Of a stretch of 64,000 nucleotides of DNA, positions 21,933 through 32,935 are shown piece by piece. This DNA comes from Prostheceraeus crozeri. Lineage: Eukaryota > Platyhelminthes > Polycladida > Euryleptidae. Within the stretch, counting starts at the first letter, position 1. Every line of letters starts with the position of its first letter. The stretch lies in assembly GCA_907163375.1 (NCBI GenBank), contig CAJQUW010001818.1, positions 186,001 to 250,000 on the forward strand. The letters are read 5' to 3'. The position numbers were made by a program, and so were the translations under genes. The notes under the pieces are model-generated. The model did no database searches, was not told the DNA's origin, and was given only the letters and a program-made list of their open reading frames with translations.

Positions 21933-23176
21933 TGCTATAATGAGGTCAATTGTGATTTATTTTAAGTGTCTCAATTCAATCCAAACAACGGCAAGCCTGG
22001 GTGGAGCTTCGGGAAGCTTGATATTTCTTCTTGTAGGATAGTCAATGGAGGATGTCATGCACTTCGAAAAAATGTGAAGTTCGGGCGCGCACACATATTT
22101 CATACAGGATTTCCATTATCTTTCAAATTGTTGAAGCGCAATTGTGTAGCTTGCTTGTAAATCGAGTTTGAACTGGAATGCTGTTGGAACGATCGTTTGG
22201 TGTTCCGATGCCTCTGGTCTAAGCTTAGTGCTATGTGATCTTCCTCGCTGCTCGTCGTGTCCATATGGCTTTCCAAACATGATTATTCATTAAATGTGTT
22301 GCACTTGAGGACCGATTCTGGTTTTTAGACATTTCTTAGTTTTGGAAGACAAAGTACTTCGTCTTCTCATTTCGGCATCAATGCACATAGTAATTTTCCG
22401 TTTCTTTACGTTTGCATTAATCAGAGTTGTTCATTGATTCATTGTCTGCAAACGGAAGTGCGATATTTTAATCTGAACAGTGATGCATATTTTACAAACC
22501 ATGGTAAACCTACGTTGTCTCACTCAAAGGCTATTTGTTCATTTATGACAGTAAGAGATGGTATCTGAATTTGATAATGTCGCAATATGCCTCGTTCACA
22601 TGACAATTATTGTACAAAGCCGAGGTTTGAAGTTTATAATTAAAGTACAATCCATATGCGAGCAGTTGGTTTCAATTCCAAATGTTTTTACTACAATAAG
22701 AGACAACTCATTGTTAAATCATAAAATCTAAAAGCTCAGAATTCGAATACTAATTTGTGATGTTTCGGTAGGCTTCAAGAATTTTTAATGTTCTTGCCGG
22801 TTTCATTATCTTATAACTCACTTGGAGGCTTCTGCATTAATATACTCGAAGCCTATGTTTGCAGACGAATGTTCGTTTAATGTTCATGTCAATGTGAGCT
22901 GTAGTAAATGAAGTCATAATTCACGGTTATAGAACTTACTTATATCGATCCAATGAAGATTAAATAGTAAATTTCAAGTTATCTATCAAATCTACTTGAA
23001 TGCAATTTAGGCTACTGTTACTTATACTTCATCTTACGAACGTATAAAACAATTAATAACGGATAGTTTCACCAAATTATGTATGCGTTTTGTTAATATC
23101 ATCGACCCTTTAGCAAACATAGTTCTGCCATTCTGTAGAGCTAGGATTGGGATGGACAATTAAGAACCTTAACGCT
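21933..23176. other. Intergenic, nothing recognised
   Basis: AT-rich, short frames only, up to the target duplication of the outer hAT element. Confidence 0.4.
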
Positions 23177-23972
23177 CCATCTACTAGTGATGTAAAATTA
23201 CCGGTAATTTTTGAATTGAAATATTACCGGTAATTTTTGAAAAAATGGGTAATTTTTGAATTTCAGTATTTGGTGTAATTGCACCCATAATTAACGTCTG
23301 ATATCCTAGACATGTCGCTCCTGTCTATATAACACAGTCAGTTGATAAATTTCAGTTTTCATTGCGAGTTAAATTGCAAGTCAAGCTTCTTGACTATAAG
23401 TTCGACTGCTTGTAAAGATAAAGGGCGCACGTATACTACGTGTACAGTAGCCTCCTACGTACGTCGTAATGATGCTCCTATACACATTCAATAGTGCAAG
23501 AAGTGAAGAAGGGGGCAAACGAGTTTCATCTGTCTGTAGACCTATAGTGTAGGCTATGTACGTACATCTACTGCAGTATATTGTAGTATATGTGCGGGAT
23601 GTAGGCCAGGTCTTATAGCGGTACCGGTGTCCGGTACCTTACTTTAATATCAATACAAAGCTATTTGTCATATTTCCATTGTGGTCTCTAGTGCCTTTTT
23701 CAAGACAATTCCATGTTTCATATGAAGTTGGGATAACTTTAACGTTCAACCGGTACGTCCGGTAGCGGTAGGGCCTACGTGTATACCTGAGTGAGCGATA
23801 ATGATTAATCAAACTTATGATAGCAATTGGGTAAGACAAAAGTCAGGCACTGTGCCCTGTAATTGAGCTTTGTGATTTAAAAAAGTTGGCTAAAATTCAA
23901 CATTATGTACAACTACAAAGTACAAACCCAAACGTTTCGCGAGACACTCCTAGGCCTAGGCTTATCTCTGAC

Positions 23973-25124
23973 TAGTGTTCAAAAATTACCGGTAATTTAT
24001 TTTAAGTTACCTTACCGGTATTTTACTGGTAATTTAACGGTAAATTACCGGTAATTATATTCAAGTCCGTATAACTTCAAATCGAGCGCACCAATATGCT
24101 TTGATTTCAACTAAATACACAATTGGCTTAATCTGATTCTGATGAACGTTTGATTTTTGCTCAACTTCTGATTCTTTGTCATAGATATTTCAATTAAGAA
24201 ATGAAAAATTGACTTTTTTGAGAAGTTTGTTGTTATTTCACCCAAATAGACCATAATAATCAAAAGTTTGACGGCAAATAAACATTGTTCTAGGGAAAGG
24301 CCACACGCTCTATAATATTTTGTAAATTATACACTGCAGATCCTTCTTTCTATAAATATAATCAAAACTGGTTGTCAATGCTAGATGCGAAGTAAATTTA
24401 GATACATGGAGACAATATTGTTTCAAGAAATGTATTTTGATTACTACAATTAGTAATAAATATTAGCTACTATAATATGAGAGAGAGATCATCAATGGAA
24501 TATGCAGATATCGTCCCTATTGCAGCCACCTGGTAAAATTGGACAATACGCGCGTCGGCTACAATCATCATAAAGGTGCATAAAGGCATTGATAAGAGAG
24601 CAATAGCGATCGTCTCAACCAATGAGAGACCAGAATTAGAAGATTTTAAATGCGTGTTGAAATACTTCTCTGTAGAACTTGACATCGACTGTGTCTCTTT
24701 GTTGTGTGATACGGTTGATAACAGTCACTGAAGCTTCGCACAATTTGGCGTGTTTACTATCAAACTGGCTGCTTATTGTTCGATTGCTGTGGTAATATGT
24801 CAGCAGATAGTGCCATTTTATTAACGTTACATGTTCCTATGTTTCCTTTCTAGTCAAACAGAAGAAGAGAAGACCGGTCTAATTCTGTGGGTATAACTAT
24901 TAACATCGAATTCTTCATGCACACCTGGTTGAATACATTAATAGATTAGATACATAAGCTATGATTTAGTAATTTTAAGAAACTCTAAATTCTTTAGGCT
25001 ACCTGAGAATTGTGAGTGTATTGGAAATGAAATTTTGTCACAGCAAAATATAATGAGGAAACCCCGAAAAATGAACAATTGTGTATCGGTAATTTACCGG
25101 TAATTTACCACACTTCAATCACTA
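23973..25124. mobile_element. hAT non-autonomous element, 1152 bp
   Basis: The ends are TAGTGTTC at the left and TAGTGATTG (inverted) at the right, with ACCGGTAATTT-type motifs inside both. A perfect 8-bp target duplication TCTCTGAC lies at 23965-23972 and 25125-25132. A minus-strand frame at 24470-24685 is too weak to call transposase. The element shares its inner motif with the outer element at 23185-31649, so it is a relative that inserted into it. Confidence 0.88.
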
Positions 25125-25331
25125 TCTCTGACCAGAACCAGATGACACAGTTAATTATAAGAGTCGCTGGTACTCGAGTATCGCGTCAGGTGACTAGCTC
25201 TTCTTAACGGTCCATCTTTGGTCTGTCATGTGTATCTAATGAGTTGAGCTTCAGATAATCGATTTTCTAACGGAGATTTATTTCTGGTAGGGCCTAGTGA
25301 TTTTAATCGCAAACTCAGTGATACCTAGCGC

Positions 25332-27323
25332 CAGAGTTGGAAAAGTCGGAATTGGAATTAATTCCGATCCGGAATTAATTCCATTTTTCATCGGAATTGG
25401 AATTGGAATTGACGATATTGAAATCTACTGGAATTGGAATTGACCTTGATAAACCTCAATTCCACTTTTTCGATAGACCTGTGATAAATCTATTTGTACA
25501 AAAATTGAAATCACAGTACTCGGTCGTTGTGTTAGCTACACGCAGAGATAAGAGAGAGATAGATCGACAGAGGTAGCTTTATTCTATAGTTGAATATATA
25601 AGTTGGTGTTTTCTGTGACTTCTATGGGCCTACAGCCCCGGACAATGTTATTTTAGCAGACATGTTATATTAAGCAGACAATGAAAAGACAATCATCTTT
25701 GTTCAATTTGTTATTTGTTATTTATCAAGTAAGATAATTAATCAAAATATAGCAATTGCTGAATTTAGCTCTTGATAGGATAAGCACAAAAATTGGAGAT
25801 TAACTTAATTGTTGTACACGCGAAAAGCAATTGATTTGGAAAGAGATTGGTTTGGATTAACGGTGCATTAAAGGGCAGCAACCCTGTCAGTTCAAATCAT
25901 AATATAGACAGTGTCAGCAAATTATTCTAATAATTAATTATTCAATTACATGAACTATCCGCTTAGTTAATGTATAACTTAGTTAATACCGCTAAGTACT
26001 AGGGTAAATTGAAGCGACAATTCTGACAACCTCAGTTGGACAGAATTCACTCGCTGAGTAAGCTTGCTAAATTCTCTTTTTGTACATTTGGTTCGAATGA
26101 GTTATTATTTATTGGTTTCCAATTGTATTTTCAGTAGCAGTAAGGTAGTTTTGTTTAAACAAATATAAATAATAATCTAGAGGGTAGGGGAGTGAGTAAG
26201 TTTAAACTTTAAAACCCTTAAACATTGTATTTGATAGGGTTAGCGTATAACGTTTTAATTATTATTCAACTTCCAATCACAACAATTTACAATATTAATT
26301 TTTAAGACTATAGTTATATAGATACGATACGCAACGACAAAAGAAAACGTTACACTTGCAGTTAGTTCACTTTCTTAATGTTAAATTCATTTCAATTCGA
26401 TCGGACTCACTTATACCAAAATAATATCATAAACATCAGTGTCACTTATACCGTCAATCTTCAATCGCGCTCGCTGATGTTTTGCCGTATACGCTGCTGT
26501 GTTGTTGTTCGCTGACAGGCTGTTGTTGTTACTTCTGTAGTTACTTTACACCGCGAGAGCCCGGAGTTCTTCTAACTGCTACTGAAGATGTCGTATGTGT
26601 TGTTGTTGTGTCAATTTCTCATCGTTTCTAATTTATACAAATTTTTGAGACTTGACGATAAAGCCACGTTCTTTTGAAATTGAAAGAGTTTCCTTTAATC
26701 CCTGCTCGTTAGCTTTCGACCCAACCACATTTCGTTTTTATCACGGAATTTTTAATCTCCTTTTTTAACATGGACCATTAATCAGACTTCACGATATCAT
26801 TTTTGTCGTCGTTTTTTCTTTCATCAACAGTCACGTTATTCGCACACTGAATTTCTTTCTTCTGTCAGTTTATTTATAGATTTATTCGCATCTCATCTCA
26901 CTTTCTCTCTCTATCTCTCTCTCTCAGCGTTTGATTCTTAGCTGACTGTTAACTTTCTTTTCTTTTTTCACGAGATAATCTCGTGAATATCTCGTTTACG
27001 AAACGAAAATGTCGTAGGCTGACCGGTTACATATATACATGTACACAAGAAATATGAACTATGAACATGAAAACGCACATAGGAACGACGCAGGGAACGG
27101 CACACAGGAACAACGAGGATAGGATAAGGGCACATATGGGTTAGATTGAAACGAACAAACGTTAGATACATTATCATAAGACACTATACGCGACATGCAA
27201 TTATCGGAATTGAATCTTATTATGGAATTGAATTGAACTGTTTCGACTGGAATTGGATTTGGAATTGAAATTTCTGCTCCGGAATTGGAATTAAAAAATT
27301 TCTGTGGAACTTTTCCAGCTCTG
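25332..27323. mobile_element. hAT non-autonomous element, 1992 bp
   Basis: The ends are CAGAGTTGGAAAAGT and, inverted, CAGAGCTGGAAAAGT. A perfect 8-bp target duplication CCTAGCGC lies at 25324-25331 and 27324-27331. The subterminal regions carry many copies of GGAATTGGAATT (25350-25440 and 27205-27295), which look like transposase-binding arrays. A CT-rich run (26900-26930) and short frames are inside, but no transposase, so it moves in trans. Confidence 0.9.
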
Positions 27324-27331
27324 CCTAGCGC

Positions 27332-28505
27332 ACTGTTATGTTCAATTTTGGAGTGTTCAGAAAGCGCACTTGTGTTTGTCTGCAAGCGACCAAGCGTAGC
27401 TGAACGACGTTCGTGTTCCTCAAAAATAACATTGAAAAGTTATGTCAGTCTGACCTAGGCTATGTATTTTTTATTGCAATGCCACGTTGGTCTAAACTCG
27501 TAGGTAATAATCTACTTACGAAACGAAGATCGCAATAGACGCGGTCACGATGCAAGCAAATTACACTAATGAGAAAAAATTGATCAGCGTGCTGATTTTG
27601 TTAGGATTACTACACGAGCGAGGTTGCTTCAGCTTTTTCTTAGTGTTTGACTCAAGATACAGCAGGTCTAATGTAAAGTTGTCGAGTTTTAAAATCTAAG
27701 CAAAATAATTGCTTCAGATTGCCTTTGTAATACTTCCATACTAAGGTTTTCTTATTCACCATCACCCTGAAAATAGATGAAAATTCTCAAATACAAGGGA
27801 AGTTTTAACATATATTACTCATGTTATCAATATCAATACTGATAAATATACAGAAGGACAATTAGAAACGTAAGCGACATCACCTTTGTAGACATGTCTG
27901 TAGGCCTATCTGCCAACATAAAACAATCATGAAACGACACTAAAACTTGAGTGATTTTTCAGAGACTAAGTTACTAGGTGCCCACTGGTATTGGAAAAAT
28001 GAACACTATAGGGCTTAGCCAAGAAGGTAATAATAAGTAGCAGTGCCGAAACATAGCACATACCGGTTTTGGTATATGGGCAGTTCCACGTAAGATCAGA
28101 CAATAAACTCAAAAAGTAAAAATGAGCTATGGATAGTTTTGCATATAATCATTTGTGCTTGGATACACTGAATTTACTGAAAATATGAATGAAATTTCCA
28201 CTGGCACCATTCTCTTGATGAATTTTGACAATTTCATGAGGTAGCCCGAAATTCAATTCGAAGAATGAAATTTGATAAATCTGGAAAGTTAGTATTTCGG
28301 ATAATAAAATTATCACAAATGCTCATCTGTGCGGTTGAATGAGCGTTCCATTGAGAAGGTTTGGTTGATTTGTTTCGTGTTTATAGTTTGATTTCCTCGT
28401 AAAATATGCATTTTGATGACAAAATCAAAAAAGTGAATTTGTTATTTGGAGTGAATTCAGAGGCACATGATGTAATAACGACAAATAGGAAAGTGGTCAT
28501 TGCGT
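27332..28505. other. Body of the outer hAT-like element, nothing recognised
   Basis: No transposase motif or long frame. This belongs to the outer element by position. Confidence 0.4.
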
Positions 28506-28513
28506 ATCGAAAC

Positions 28514-30100
28514 CACAGATCTAGAAAGGGATAGATGGACTACTCCCCGATTTGCGTGAAGCCTGCTTTCCCTGCCACGCGCGCGCGCACAATCCCGGTA
28601 TGTAGGCAAGAAACAAATGTCGGCATGCACGTGTCTATGAGAATGTAATGATAAAGCACTATTAACATTCAACGACGATACTAATTGATAACGAATCATA
28701 GGGAAAGTATTGACAATTCCTGATCCTGCAATGTCATACTTTCATCTCACATCATGATGATTTATATAAAAATGTAGAAAATAGAAGAATTTTAGGTGCG
28801 AATTGCGATGAACGTTTTTTTTTTTAAAAAAAAGAAAATAAATAAATTTATTTGCCTCTAAAGAAAATCACCGTCATTGCCTGCCTGCCTGACGTGAATA
28901 GGACTTTTGAATTCAAGATATTAACTTCAAAACCATATCGTACCGTCCGAAGAGGCGAAACATGACATAATTCGACGTCTGCCAGCCTGATGTTAGATGA
29001 TCCGAGTCTTGATGAAAGAAGTCTTGATGAAAAAAAGGTCTGCAAAAAGGGGTTAAAAAATAGTTTATAAAGTTTTTACATCAACTAGGAAAAGGACAAA
29101 ATCAAAATATTATCAATCAATGTTCGATATTGAGGGGAGTCACATCGTGAGAACAAAGAAAAAAAGAAGCGCAAAGCTAACTCACCAATTTACTTTTTAC
29201 TATATACAGCGAAACTAGGAGTGGATGCTTTGCTTCTCTGCTTTGCTGAAAACAAAATAACATCTTATACATCCTTCATACTTCCTTCATCATCGCCCAT
29301 TGCATTGAGCAAGCATGAGAGCAATCATCGAAGCGCTGGCAAACTGAAACGACCCATAAACCCTCACGTCTCCAAAATATTAGACTAATAGTCTCGATCA
29401 GTTCAAAAATTCATCAACATCACATAGAAATAGCAGACACTCAGTCATCATCACCACCCACATCACTGAGCTCAACTCCACTACAGGGATTCCACCACTC
29501 AGCTCGAGGGAGAAAGCTGTGGTGAAAGTCCGTGTTGCTGTTGGTAATATCAGCATTAACATTAGCATTATTCGAAGGTTTTATAAGTTATTCATCAAGA
29601 GGGAACTTGAACGCGGTTGCACGGGATTATTGTTGAAGCCACCACGCTGCCGTATCTTGCTGAATAAGATCTCGAGATGATCCTGCGATGTTTTGTACGT
29701 CAGAAAAAAAGAGTGGCCACGCTCTTGAATCAGATGTTCGCAAAGATCGCGAATAGAATGAACAGTAACCTTGAATCCCATTGTAGGAATTCTTCTCCTT
29801 GAATCAGCAAGTGGAACATGATCATTAGTGCACAAGGATTCAAGATATCTGAGAGCCATTTCGAAAAAGGGTTTCCATTCGCCAGAATTACTTAAAGAAA
29901 GGGGCGCCTTGTCACCCTTATCAAATAAATCATCATCAATTGAAAACAACACCACAGGTGTCAATTGCGATCAGCTCAGCGGCCGTCATTTCTTGCCTAC
30001 ATACCGGGAGCAGGCGTGGCGGCGATGGGAAGTTTTCAGGCTTCACGGCTGAAATAGGGAAACGCGGAAAGCAGTCCATCTATCCCTTTCTAGATCTGTG
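28514..30100 (-). mobile_element. P-element relative (THAP9-type), internally deleted
   Basis: Inverted ends of 28 identical bp start CACAGATCTAGAAAGG. A perfect 8-bp target duplication ATCGAAAC lies at 28506-28513 and 30101-30108. Further inside, a second pair of inverted blocks (CCCGGTATGTAGGCAAGAAA, 28593-28612 and its inverse at 29990-30009) resembles the internal repeats of P elements. A minus-strand frame holds the C-terminal part of a P-type transposase. The 1587-bp length against the several kb of complete elements shows an internal deletion. Confidence 0.92.
29581..29964 (-). pseudogene. P-element/THAP9-like transposase, C-terminal fragment
   Basis: An open frame of about 127 codons ends at 29581. 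The diagnostic part is near residues 84-112: LTYKTSQDHLEILFSKIRQ followed by RGGFNNNP. This matches the C-terminal signature of P-element transposases and vertebrate THAP9 (Y-K-SQDHLE-FF--R--GG-NNNP). Before it lies a helical region with a SLCTNDHVP stretch. The N-terminal THAP zinc finger, GTP-binding and main catalytic parts are absent from the 1.6-kb element. It is non-functional by itself and lies between the inverted ends of the element at 28514-30100. Confidence 0.85.
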
Positions 30101-30255
30101 ATCGAAACACTCAATCAAAAAAGTCATCCGATGACGTCACATGCTATTTTAAGCATATTTAAGCCAGTTTTTACCTCTGAAGTCCGTTATTTCTCAATGA
30201 AAGTGGCATGAAAGTGTAATTTTAGCACTTCAGATCAGTCATATTCACATCCTCG

Positions 30256-30440
30256 GTACTTCTATTATCCCCCACATTTGACATCAACATTAGAATCCAT
30301 ATTATTCTGAGAAACTTTGCCCAATTTTGTTGAGGATAGGTTTTAACTGTTAAAGAGAGCAGGTACAACACCACAAGAAGTGTCACTTGGACCCTGGCAT
30401 GAAATATTGGCTCCATAGATATTGGTTGGAATATGAGATG
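30256..30440. repeat. Third copy of the terminal-repeat element seen at 2839 and 5480
   Basis: CTCGGTACTTCTATTATCCC starts a 185-bp stretch with the same order of blocks as 2846-3030, including TCACTTGGACCCTGGCATGA. No inverted partner end was found nearby, so this copy is truncated or a solo end. Confidence 0.5.
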
Positions 30441-30762
30441 CGAGCACAACTTTACTAGAAATGCGAGAGTACTTTATTGAAATAGAACAACCTACACGCA
30501 TTTGATAAAAGAGGCATCACGTACTACTCGGTATGCGGCTAATACAAGCCTAAAATCCTAAGTATATAGCCTTTAAACTAAGAACTTGAATGACTCCGTT
30601 AGAGATAAGCCTATCATAATTGCCACTGTCACAGTAATCTGCTAAATTTGAATTATCACACGGTTCCGTTGTGTAAAACAATCTATAAACAGCTCAGTCC
30701 CCTAAGGCTTACGAACATGCTGTTGGATAATTCGAAAATGCACTTCGGTGTCAAATGTAAAG

Positions 30763-30813
30763 ATGAAAATTACCACACTTGTCAACACTTTGACAAAGTG
30801 TGGTAATTTTCAT
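30763..30813. repeat. Near-perfect hairpin, 23-bp stem with 4-base loop
   Basis: The arm ATGAAAATTACCACACTT plus GTCAA (30763-30785) is repeated inverted at 30790-30813 with one bulged base. The loop CACT is at 30786-30789. It is perfect except for the bulge, in a region without other perfect palindromes. Confidence 0.85.
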
Positions 30814-32559
30814 GCTTACGAATATATTCACTCGACACCATGTGGGCTACCCGTGTGGTATTTACTAGTATGTATACCGGTTGGTAGGGCCTACCGGCAC
30901 CGGCATTGGGTGTGCCTCATACAATCTAAAGATTTGCCTGGCCATATCCGGTGTACGGTAGACTACGCCCGAGTTTTCTATCTTGAGTGAGTATTACATC
31001 TATTTACCGGTTTTTCATTGCGTAAGTCGTAGTCTGACATAGCTATGTGTAATCTAAGCAATCCTGGAAATTCAAGTCACACATATATTTATACTGCTTT
31101 CATATGCAATGGGCCAACTGCACCATGATAGTATTATCGCACTGTGCATTCAAATGTTCGCTTGCATGCGAGCCACATGGAGAAACTACATTATTAAATC
31201 AACTTAAGCTTGATACAAATCTAATGTATTTGAAACACAAACACCAATAGAAAGGTGAGTTGCTCACAAATTCACATGAACACAGGCTTTTAAATGCAAA
31301 TATTTTCACAAATCTGCGGTCTGGAACTGATAAAGCTACATCAAACTACGTACAAATTATCTAGAAACTGTTTGTACTAATTTCATGAAGAGTTGCCATG
31401 CAAGTTTAATTGATTTGATTAGAAGACGATATGGATGATGACGTCATGTGATAAATATCAAAATTATGAACACTATGCTTGAATTATATAGCTTTTCTAA
31501 TATCACTACTGTTATAGTAAGTAAACCATGTCTACAACACACTTCATGATCAAAATAGAGCAAATAAATCAGTTTTAAAATCAAAAGGTACCGGTAATTT
31601 ATGGTCAAAAGTGAAAAATTACCGGTAATAATTACCCTTCACATCCCTATCATCTACAGCAAATAAGTTTCAAGCGTGATGTAATTGTATCAGGGGCCGA
31701 ATAATGGCCGTATAGTCTAATACTGTTTAGCATCGCATATCGCTAACAGTTGATCATGAAATCACAAAGCTCTGAACATGGCTGTGCAGGCGGAAAGTAA
31801 TTTCAAAATAAGAAGTTCCACGACGGAAATTATGTTATAGGACAATTTTACGCCATCGAATTAATGTAAAAACTATACAATAAACTATTGAAGAAATTGA
31901 TTTTAATGGATTCCTGATAGCAATGGAAAATGTTACACTTAAAGAGTACATGTTTAGACTCCCATATGCAGTTACATAATTTCATTCCTCTACAGCGCGC
32001 CAGGAGGCAAATGAAACAGTTCACAGACACGCGTCCCGAATTTCGTCTCATGTGTATAGCAACTGTGTAATGTACATGAGAATGACTTGACGCAGATCAC
32101 ATAGTAAGGCAATGGTGTTGCAACCATGCACAGTTCTGATGCATCATTGTGCTAATACACTTCAATCAAACCATTGTAGCTAAGCACTATGAAGTCTCAG
32201 ATCTTGAGAACTTTGGAATCTTACGTATTGCGGGTTAAAGGTTGGGGAAAATTACATAAACTGGTCGGAAAACTTGCAAGAAAATGCGAGACCCGAAATA
32301 TGGAAGGAAATCATGAAAGAAGCGCCGTCTAAACATGCTAGGAAACACAAATCCCGATCCAACAAGAAGAATAACAAACCCAAAGCAAGTCGAAAACATG
32401 CATTGAATTTCCTACCAAGACCTAAGGCCTGCAAGAAAATGCATTCCGATCCCGGAATAATAAATATTCTTTCAACTCATGTTGTGGCATGTCTAGCTCT
32501 CCGCTCTTTCTGTCGTCTAACGCTTTCTCACGCGCTTGTGCGAATTTCTATAAAATGGC
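30814..32559. other. Right end of the outer hAT-like element (to 31649), then intergenic
   Basis: No transposase or host coding sequence recognised. A patch near 32270-32450 is free of plus-strand stops but Lys/Asn-rich and without motif. Confidence 0.35.
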
Positions 32560-32935
32560 TTCCGCGCCCTCTCCCCTACTGGTGGTGGTGGGGTGGTATT
32601 AAGCCACCCCTCCCTGTTATTGGGAGGGGTCCACGGGGCCGTCAAGGGTTGGTCGGGATACCGCCCGCTCAAAAGCGGCGGATGAGCTCTGCACACCCGA
32701 CGAGGTAACCCACAGGTCCCATGGTGAAAGCGCTGTCTGTATGTGTGTGCAAGAGAGGAGGTGCTTTGTGTTGTGCGGTTGAGTTTTACAAAGGGGGCAA
32801 AGAGGTGAAGAGTGGATAGAGGGGTTTATATTGTGTAAGTGTTCTTTTAAGGAGGGTGATTTGTTGGTGCGGACTTGTGCCAATGTTCTGCGTGTGCGCC
32901 TGTCGAGTGTTTGTTCTGATTTGTGAACTGTGGGC
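32560..32935 (-). pseudogene. LINE (jockey/CR1-like group) reverse transcriptase, extreme C-terminus
   Basis: Reading down the minus strand from about 32935 the frame has EQTLDRRTRRTLAQVRT, then SSPLCPLCKTQPHNTKHLL and SPWDLW. This is the C-terminal Cys-His zinc-knuckle block (CxxC-H-C) of I/jockey/CR1-type LINE proteins, and it ends at 32617. The rest of the reverse transcriptase is missing, so the copy is strongly 5'-truncated, as is usual for LINEs. The GC-rich stretch at 32570-32700 after the stop is probably the element's 3' end. Its GC content contrasts sharply with the neighbourhood. Confidence 0.7.

Larger units (their letters stand above)
23185..31649. mobile_element. Outer hAT-like element hosting three nested transposons
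   Basis: The left end TAGTGATGTAAAATTACCGG and the inverse of the right end, TAGGGATGTGAAGGGTAATT, match hAT termini. Both have ACCGGTAATTT motifs just inside. Flanks are CCATCTAC (23177-23184) and TCATCTAC (31650-31657), an 8-bp duplication with one mismatch. The span is 8465 bp, but about 4.7 kb of it is later insertions (23973-25124, 25332-27323 and 28514-30100, each with its own duplication), plus the repeat at 30256. What remains, about 3.7 kb, has no recognisable transposase, so it is degraded or non-autonomous. Confidence 0.72.

Noticed and set aside
23185-25124. Pairing the left end at 23185 with the right end at 25124 as one element
   Set aside because: The perfect duplication TCTCTGAC pairs 23973 with 25124, and CCATCTAC/TCATCTAC pairs 23185 with 31649.
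30763-30813. MicroRNA precursor
   Set aside because: The stem is only 23 bp with a 4-base loop, too compact for a normal animal pre-miRNA.
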